In this document: one piece after another, positions 6,981 through 11,410 of the stretch | How the letters are laid out: every line of letters begins with the position of its first letter | Position numbering within the stretch: the stretch's first letter is position 1 | NCBI GenBank assembly: GCA_900768525.1 | Contig: CAAGDF010000073.1 | Span: 1-11,410, forward strand | Reading direction: 5' to 3' | DNA from: Clostridia bacterium | Lineage (GTDB): Bacteria > Bacillota > Clostridia > Christensenellales > Borkfalkiaceae | DNA: 11,410 bases | Notes under the pieces: generated by a model | What the model saw: the letters and a program-made list of their open reading frames with translations, nothing else | What the model was told of the DNA's origin: nothing | Databases searched by the model: none | Translations under genes and position numbers: made by a program

Positions 6981-7562
6981 TCAATAATCCAATTCGTCGA
7001 GGGTTTTTTCAAACGCAGGCACGAAATTTTTCATAAAATAATCGGCTTCGGGGCGGTTCTTGCTCTTAATTTCTTTCTCGATCGAAATTTTTGCCTTCTT
7101 GAATTCTTTATTGCCGAGCCTCAGTTCGGTAAGGCATTTTAAATATGCCGAAATCTTGTCCGCACTCTTCATAATATCATGTTCGACGGAATTTTCGTCG
7201 GGCAAAATATACGGCACGAAATCGTCTTTCAGTTCGTCGGGCAAGGTGTTCAAAATCTTTTCGCAAGAGGTTTTTTCGATCGCCTTGTACGCGTTTTTGA
7301 TGTCCTCGTTATAATATTTGACAGGGGTGGGCAAATCGCCCGTTACGACTTCGCCCGTTTCGTGATAAAGCGAGTACAGCATAACCGTCTGAATGTTTAC
7401 CGAACCGCCGTAAAGTTTGTTTTTAATCACGGCGAGCGCGTGCGCAATCATCGTTACCTGCGCGGTGTGTTCAAGCACGTTTTCGTGTTCGAGCGAGTGC
7501 ATAAGGCTCCATCTCGCTATATATTTCATTCTGTTTATAATTGCAAAAAAATTGTTATCCAT
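6981..7562 (-). CDS. yfbR: YfbR-type 5'-deoxynucleotidase (HD-domain)
   Basis: YfbR-like enzymes are metal-dependent HD-domain phosphohydrolases that remove the 5' phosphate from deoxynucleoside monophosphates, feeding nucleotide turnover. I choose the ATG at 7562 (193 aa), which starts 'MDNNFFAIINRMKYIARW', has AGAGG about 8 bases upstream, and matches the E. coli YfbR start and length (199 aa). Its extension upstream would run into the preceding gene. Visible landmarks are Arg17-Trp18, the first metal His32 in 'VLEHTAQV', His67, the 'TGDLPTPVKYYN' block at 74-85, and Asp135 in 'KSADKISAYLKCL'. Glu71 matches the catalytic Glu of E. coli YfbR. The second metal residue, Asp in the HD pair, is Glu68 here ('YHETGEV'). 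The gene follows the carbamoyltransferase-like gene by 25 bases and is probably in one operon with it. Confidence 0.92.
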   Translation of the reverse strand: MDNNFFAIINRMKYIARWSLMHSLEHENVLEHTAQVTMIAHALAVIKNKLYGGSVNIQTVMLYSLYHETGEVVTGDLPTPVKYYNEDIKNAYKAIEKTSCEKILNTLPDELKDDFVPYILPDENSVEHDIMKSADKISAYLKCLTELRLGNKEFKKAKISIEKEIKSKNRPEADYFMKNFVPAFEKTLDELDY

Positions 7563-7587
7563 TGTGTAAACCTCTATCTGTAAAAAA

Positions 7588-8490
7588 TTAAAGTACGATA
7601 AACGAAAGGACGGCTTCGAGCGTGGGAATGATATTCGCGCTTTGCTCAAAGATTAGAGACTGCGCGCAGTCCACCGCGTCATCCGTAATACATTTTCCGC
7701 GGTTTAAGGGGAATGAGTGCAGCAGTACCGCGTCTTTGTGCGCAAACGCAAGGTCGAGTTCGTCCACAACGTAATCATCGCCGAAATCATTTTCCGCAAC
7801 GAAAACAATATCGCTGCCGCGCACGCCGTCCTCTTTATCGGTATACAGTTCCACGTTGCAAAACTGCCTGCAGTAACTTACGAGTTTTTGCGAGGGCGGG
7901 CAATTTTCGGGCGAAACGATATTTAGGTTTATTCCGCATTTCGCCGCACCGATAAGAATAGAATTGTCGAAATCGGTGCTGTCGCCGATATAGGTAAAGC
8001 GCAAACCGCTGAGTTTTCCGAATTTTTCCCACAAAGTCAAAAGCATTGCGATCGCGTGGCAAGGTCCTACTTTGGCGTTTGCGTTTATAATGGGCGAGTG
8101 CGCATAGTGTTCAAGCGTTTCGGCATCGTGAATGTAAAGCGTGTCTACTATAAAAGCCTCAACGCCGTAATCGCGCAGGTTGTGCACCACGTCTTTATCT
8201 TTCAGCGCATCTTCGATATCGCTGCCGCTTAAGGGAATAATAAGCGGTTTACCGCCGAGTGATTCTACAGACACCTGAAACGCCACGCGCGAACGGAAAT
8301 ATGAATTTTTAACTATGAGAGCGATATATTTATCCGCAAGGCAGGGCGTTTTTTCGCCGACTTTGGCTTTGCGCTTGAAATCACGCGCGCGGTAAACGTA
8401 TTCAAACAAGTCCTCGCGCGAGGTGTTGTATAAAGATATAAGGCTTTTGCGTTTTACCGTGCCATGGCTGACATAAGAACTTAAAAACAT
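7588..8490 (-). CDS. Divergent carbamoyltransferase-fold protein (OTCase/ATCase homologue)
   Basis: This 300-residue protein has the two-domain layout of aspartate/ornithine carbamoyltransferases: an N-terminal carbamoyl-phosphate domain, a linking segment near 130-160 and a C-terminal amino-acid domain. The start at 8490 has GGGAGA five bases upstream; the longer frame to 8547 lacks such support. The fold is recognisable from 'RVAFQVSVESLGG' (68-80), 'LLTLWEKFGKLSGLRFTYIGD' (150-170) and 'LHSFPLNRGKCITDDAVD' (257-274). The defining ligand motifs are changed: the expected STRTR is YFRSR (64-68), HPxQ is GPCH (142-145), the SMG loop of OTCases is replaced near 'FVAENDF' (230-236), and HCLP is HSFP (258-261). 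Either the substrate differs or activity is lost. It is the first gene of a minus-strand operon with yfbR. Fold is fairly sure; function is unknown, and argF or pyrB should not be assigned. Confidence 0.8.
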   Translation of the reverse strand: MFLSSYVSHGTVKRKSLISLYNTSREDLFEYVYRARDFKRKAKVGEKTPCLADKYIALIVKNSYFRSRVAFQVSVESLGGKPLIIPLSGSDIEDALKDKDVVHNLRDYGVEAFIVDTLYIHDAETLEHYAHSPIINANAKVGPCHAIAMLLTLWEKFGKLSGLRFTYIGDSTDFDNSILIGAAKCGINLNIVSPENCPPSQKLVSYCRQFCNVELYTDKEDGVRGSDIVFVAENDFGDDYVVDELDLAFAHKDAVLLHSFPLNRGKCITDDAVDCAQSLIFEQSANIIPTLEAVLSFIVL

Positions 8491-8500
8491 AAAAATCTCC

Positions 8501-8585
8501 CGTCGGCGTAGATTGCGAAAACGCACGGCGAAAGCGTAACAAAGCAAAAAATTTGCTTATAAACGTACAAAACCGCCGTCCGACG
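8501..8585 (-). other. Structured leader of the carbamoyltransferase-like gene
   Basis: The predicted leader is about 100 bases. CGTCGG at 8501-8506, just upstream of the ribosome site, can pair with CCGACG at 8580-8585. Inside that loop is a 7-bp hairpin (8542-8548 with 8552-8558). The pairing could influence access to the ribosome site. I recognise no known riboswitch class. Confidence 0.3.
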
Positions 8586-8597
8586 TTTTTCGTTTAT

Positions 8598-8626
8598 ATT
8601 ATATCATAGAAAGCGAAGAGGTACAA
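8598..8626 (-). promoter_or_regulatory. Sigma-A promoter of the minus-strand operon
   Basis: On the minus strand a -35 TTGTAC (complement of 8621-8626), a 17-base spacer and a perfect -10 TATAAT (complement of 8598-8603) are present. Transcription should start near 8591. It is divergent from the HU promoter, whose -35 lies 58 bases away. Confidence 0.82.
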
Positions 8627-8683
8627 TCTTTTTTCAAAAAGAATGACAAAAAAAAATTTTTTTGCGAAAAATGCAAATAACTC

Positions 8684-8712
8684 TTGACAAAACGCCGAAA
8701 ATATCGTATAAA
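8684..8712 (+). promoter_or_regulatory. Sigma-A promoter of the HU gene
   Basis: A consensus -35 TTGACA (8684-8689), a 17-base spacer and a -10 TATAAA (8707-8712) are present, preceded by long A and T runs (8649-8664) that can act as an UP-type element. The leader of about 56 bases holds a weak GCTCG/CGAGC hairpin (8722-8747) and the ribosome site AAGGCGGA at 8761-8768. Confidence 0.88.
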
Positions 8713-8774
8713 TATTACAGTGCTCGTACGTTAGAAAGGCTGCGAGCGATAAAACAAAAAAAGGCGGAATAAAA

Positions 8775-9050
8775 ATGAACAAAGGTGAACTTATCAAAGC
8801 AGTTGCACAAAAAACAGGTTTTTCCAATAAAGACGCTCAGGCGGCATTCGATGCTACTTTAGAAGCTCTTACCGAAGCATTGAAGAACGGCGAAAAGGTA
8901 CAACTCGTCGGATTCGGTACGTTTGAAGTTAAAGACGTTCCCGCTAAGACCGGTATCAATCCCGCTACTGGCGAAAAGGTTGAAATCGCGGCTTGCAAGA
9001 AGCCCGTTTTGAAATTCGGTAAATCTTATAAAGACGAATTCAACAAATAA
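8775..9050 (+). CDS. hup: HU family histone-like DNA-binding protein
   Basis: HU is a small homodimeric nucleoid protein that bends DNA and shapes the chromosome. The 91 residues equal the standard HU length. The N-terminal helical dimerisation body ('MNKGELIKAVAQKTG', then residues 17-38) is followed by 'VQLVGFGTFEVKD' (42-54), the DNA-binding beta arm and the C-terminal 'KPVLKFGKSYKDEFN'. The intercalating proline of the arm tip is kept (Pro63 in 'INPATG'). The usual 'GRNP' is 'GINP' (60-63) and the arginine normally near residue 55 is Val, so the arm is less basic than in Bacillus HU. ATG 8775 has a ribosome site of modest quality seven bases upstream. It is a single-gene unit with strong promoter and terminator. 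Confidence 0.97.
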   Translation: MNKGELIKAVAQKTGFSNKDAQAAFDATLEALTEALKNGEKVQLVGFGTFEVKDVPAKTGINPATGEKVEIAACKKPVLKFGKSYKDEFNK

Positions 9051-9081
9051 TTATAAGCTGATTATAAGCGAACTTATTAAG

Positions 9082-9110
9082 GCGCAGTCGCAAGACTGCG
9101 CTTTTTCTTT
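9082..9110 (+). terminator. Intrinsic terminator after HU gene
   Basis: A perfect 8-bp stem (GCGCAGTC at 9082-9089 with GACTGCGC at 9094-9101) is closed by a GCAA tetraloop of the stable GNRA type. A TTTTTCTTT tail follows. Confidence 0.93.
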
Positions 9111-9231
9111 TGCCTTTTTTTCACTTGCCGAACAAAAAAAATTTCTATTTTTTCACATTAATATATATATTTTCTTTTCTAAACAGCCAAAAATCGCCAT
9201 TTAATGCATTTTTTCGCTTTTCCTTTATGCT

Positions 9232-9311
9232 ATTGTGCGAAAAAACGTGAAACAAGTTTTATTTAGTTGACATTTAACCGCTTAAGTGATAAAATTGTGA
9301 AAAACGTGAAA
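9232..9311 (+). repeat. Direct repeats flanking the fusion-gene promoter
   Basis: ATTGTGcgAAAAAACGTGAAA (9232-9252) recurs as ATTGTGAAAAACGTGAAA (9294-9311); the shared AACGTGAAA copies start 59 bases apart. One copy lies upstream of the -35 and one overlaps the predicted transcription start. Related GTGAAA motifs occur on the opposite strand in the T-rich stretches at about 9113-9123 and 9149-9159. The arrangement looks like operator sites for an unknown regulator. The rest of the 9111-9266 interval is very AT-rich and shows no gene. Confidence 0.5.
9267..9295 (+). promoter_or_regulatory. Strong sigma-A promoter of the membrane-ABC fusion gene
   Basis: A consensus -35 TTGACA (9267-9272), a 17-base spacer and a -10 TAAAAT (9290-9295) are present. 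The predicted start near 9302 leaves a leader of only about 30 bases. The gene's ribosome site is weak (GGTGA at 9326-9330 is too close to ATG 9332; AGTGAG at 9314-9319 is rather far), in contrast to the strong promoter. Confidence 0.85.
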
Positions 9312-9331
9312 TTAGTGAGTGTAGCGGTGAA

Positions 9332-11410
9332 ATGTATCATATCATAGGGCTGATATGTATAGCGGTCTTTACGGGATTGCTTTTTCTTATAAATAAAAAG
9401 GTTAAAAAGACCGAAACGGCAGGGAAGGTGCTGTCAATAGTCTTTGCGGCTGTATTTGTCGCAAGATATTACTCCTACCTCGAATACCCGATCGATAATA
9501 TCTTTGCTTTAAGTGGCGGGGCTGAAGGGAACGTTGCCACTTTTTTTGCGTGGCTTTCGGTATGGCTTTGCGCGACCTCATGCTGCGTTTTGATATTCAG
9601 ACCGTTTTTCAAGGGTGTAGATTCATTAAGAATTATTACGAAATATTTTTGTTTGCCCGCTTACGTGCTGGCGTTCGCGCTTATTTCATCCGACATAAAA
9701 TTCCTTATGGGTGCGGAATTTGCCGAAAAAATTACTTTTCCCGCGGTTATGTTTGCGGTTGAAATCGGTTTTGCGATCGCGCTTTGCTTGTATGAGTGGA
9801 TGAAAGATCCGCATTTCGACAAACCGAAAAAGCGTGCAACGCTCAGAACGGTTGCGTTTTTGGCTGCAATGCTGATTTGCGCGCTGCCGTCGTACAGCTT
9901 ACAGGTATTGTTCGGTAAAGGCTCGGTATTCTTTATCGTGGACGATTTGCGTCCCGAGCACAGGGCGTTCTTGTACGCGGCGTTCATTCTCCCCGTGTGC
10001 ATTTATTTTCTGCTGAGGAACGAAGATTACGACGTGCGCAGATTTGCTATGACGTACATGGCGGTCACGCTTATGATAACGTTCTGCACGCGCTATAAGT
10101 ACGATACTTTCCTGCAGCCGTGGAACTGGCCGTTACATCTTTGCAACACGGCGATGTTCATAGTTCCTTTATGCCTTGTGTTCAATATGAAAAGACTGTT
10201 CTATTTCAGCTATTTCATTAACGTAATGGGCGCGTTTTTAGCAATGGCAATGCCTAACTACACAATGGGCGTGGACGGCGTTACATGTACAGATTGGTCG
10301 TTCGTGAATTTCTGGGTAAATCACTACCCGGCGTTTTTCATGCCGATTCTGCTGGTTGCGCTCCGCATATTCGACAGACCGAAAATCAAGCAGTTTTATT
10401 TTTCGATGCTTGCGTTTTTCGGGTACTACGTGCTTGTGCTTATACTCAACCCGTTGTTCACCGCGATGGGGCATAACGTAGACTATTTCTTCATTAACAG
10501 CGACTTTATCGCCGACAAACTCGGCGTATGGGCGGAAAATCTTTTCAAGATTTCGGCAACCGTCAATATCGGCGGTTATAATCTCGAATTCCACCCGATA
10601 TATCAGTTATTGTATTTCGTAGTGTATATTGCCATAGCGTTCGGAATATGGTTCGTATACGAACAGTTCTTTGCTTTGGCGGACGCTCATTACGATATGC
10701 TGTGCAGGAAGAAAAAAATCAAATTGGACAAATTCGCACTCGAAGCCGCGCTTAACGGAAGGGGGATAGATCAACCTATGGATATCAACGCCGGAACAAG
10801 TTTAAAACTTATTAACTTTTCAAAAAAATACGCGTCCGGCAAAGTGTATGCCGTAAAGGACGCAAATCTTACCGTAAACGGCGGTGAAATTTTCGGTTTC
10901 TTAGGGCCGAACGGTGCAGGCAAATCGACCATAATCAAGAGTATAGTCGGTATTCAACCTATAAGCGAGGGTGAAATACACGTTTGCGGATACGACGTGG
11001 GCAAACGGGCGCGCAAGGCAAAAGCGCAGATCGGTTTCGTACCCGACCATTACGCGCTGTACGAACAACTTACGGGAAGAGAATATATCAACTATATCGC
11101 CGATATTTACGACGTTTCGCAGGAAGATCGCGACGAGCGCATCAACCGTATGGTAGGTCTTTTCGAACTGGAAGGTTCGTTCGACTGTTCAATGAAGACT
11201 TACTCGCATGGTATGAAGCAAAAGATAACCATAATGGCTGCGTTGGTGCACAATCCGCGCCTCTGGATACTCGATGAACCGCTTACAGGTCTCGATCCTA
11301 ACAGTATTTTCCAGGTCAAGGAATGTATGCGTCGTCATGCAGAAGAGGGCAATATGGTATTTTTCTCGAGCCATATTATCGACGTGGTAGAGCGTATCTG
11401 CGACCGTATA
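9332..11410 (+). CDS. Fusion of a YwaF/TMEM164-like polytopic membrane domain with an ABC-2-type ATPase, 3'-truncated
   Basis: One frame is open without a stop from ATG 9332 to the end of the window (693 codons, incomplete). Residues 1 to about 450 contain roughly 12-13 hydrophobic helices. The second half carries 'WPLHLCN' (266-272), a 'FINVMGAFLAMAMP' helix and a 'NHYPAFFMP' helix (330-338), which resemble the YwaF/TIGR02206/TMEM164 membrane family. A basic linker (455-465) leads to an ABC ATPase from about 490: Walker A 'GPNGAGKST' (525-533), Asp572 at the Q-loop where Gln is usual ('FVPDH'), signature 'YSHGM' (624-628), Walker B with Asp648-Glu649, D-loop 'GLDPN', and H-loop His681. The ATPase resembles NatA/CcmA-type ABC-2 exporters, so substrate export is inferred. 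The 3' end and any permease partner lie beyond the window. The ATPase call is very sure; the membrane family is likely. Confidence 0.87.
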   Translation, partial: MYHIIGLICIAVFTGLLFLINKKVKKTETAGKVLSIVFAAVFVARYYSYLEYPIDNIFALSGGAEGNVATFFAWLSVWLCATSCCVLIFRPFFKGVDSLRIITKYFCLPAYVLAFALISSDIKFLMGAEFAEKITFPAVMFAVEIGFAIALCLYEWMKDPHFDKPKKRATLRTVAFLAAMLICALPSYSLQVLFGKGSVFFIVDDLRPEHRAFLYAAFILPVCIYFLLRNEDYDVRRFAMTYMAVTLMITFCTRYKYDTFLQPWNWPLHLCNTAMFIVPLCLVFNMKRLFYFSYFINVMGAFLAMAMPNYTMGVDGVTCTDWSFVNFWVNHYPAFFMPILLVALRIFDRPKIKQFYFSMLAFFGYYVLVLILNPLFTAMGHNVDYFFINSDFIADKLGVWAENLFKISATVNIGGYNLEFHPIYQLLYFVVYIAIAFGIWFVYEQFFALADAHYDMLCRKKKIKLDKFALEAALNGRGIDQPMDINAGTSLKLINFSKKYASGKVYAVKDANLTVNGGEIFGFLGPNGAGKSTIIKSIVGIQPISEGEIHVCGYDVGKRARKAKAQIGFVPDHYALYEQLTGREYINYIADIYDVSQEDRDERINRMVGLFELEGSFDCSMKTYSHGMKQKITIMAALVHNPRLWILDEPLTGLDPNSIFQVKECMRRHAEEGNMVFFSSHIIDVVERICDRI

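Noticed and set aside
8594..8827. 77-codon minus-strand frame over the HU promoter and start
   Set aside because: It overlaps two divergent promoters and the start of the HU gene; its Phe-rich translation comes from A/T tracts.
9155..9190. TA-rich tract (ATATATATAT) as a replication origin or phase-variable repeat
   Set aside because: The dinucleotide run is short, no DnaA boxes are visible, and it is ordinary AT-rich intergenic sequence.
9550..10594. Several short frames on both strands (such as 9550-9762, 9661-10002 and 10238-10594)
   Set aside because: All lie inside the continuous 9332-11410 frame, which carries coherent membrane helices and ABC motifs.
10971..11277. Two short plus-strand frames of 61 and 97 codons
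   Set aside because: They are out-of-frame reads of the ABC ATPase domain, whose Walker and signature motifs lie in the other frame.

Overview
The window reads as a contig end from a low-to-moderate-GC Firmicute, most likely an uncultured Clostridia-type bacterium from a metagenome. The support is strong AGGAGG-type ribosome sites, sigma-A promoters with 17-nt spacers, a perfect Bacillus-type LexA box, a UvrX-like polymerase paired with a YolD-like partner, and Firmicute-like HU and Pgk proteins. The first 20 bases are not genomic: they match the end of the Illumina TruSeq read-2 adapter, so real sequence starts near base 21.

Layout from left to right. (1) Bases 21-3260, plus strand: a 5'-truncated MscS-type mechanosensitive channel, an overlapping unknown single-pass membrane protein, and glucuronate isomerase (uxaC), closely spaced and ending at a hairpin terminator. 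(2) Bases 3419-5123, plus: a damage-inducible unit in which a LexA box sits between the -35 and -10 elements and drives a UmuC/UvrX-like Y-family polymerase overlapping a YolD-like gene. (3) Bases 5239-6573, plus: phosphoglycerate kinase alone, with its own promoter and a bidirectional terminator. (4) Bases 6644-8626, minus: an unannotated 57-residue membrane-anchored small protein converging on pgk, then an operon (read right to left) of an aberrant carbamoyltransferase-fold protein and a YfbR-type 5'-deoxynucleotidase. (5) Bases 8684-9110, plus: HU DNA-binding protein with near-consensus promoter and terminator. (6) Bases 9267-11410, plus: a strong promoter flanked by direct repeats, then one open frame of at least 693 codons that runs off the window.

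The most unusual item is region 6. A polytopic membrane domain of about 480 residues resembling the YwaF/TMEM164 family is fused in frame to an ABC-2-type ATPase domain (Walker A, signature, Walker B and H-loop visible). The second is the carbamoyltransferase homologue in region 4, which keeps the fold's landmarks but has lost the STRTR, HPxQ, SMG and HCLP ligand-binding motifs, so it probably has a different substrate or a non-catalytic role. No tRNA, rRNA, insertion sequence, integrase or CRISPR array was seen. No stretch over 300 bases lacks a gene.
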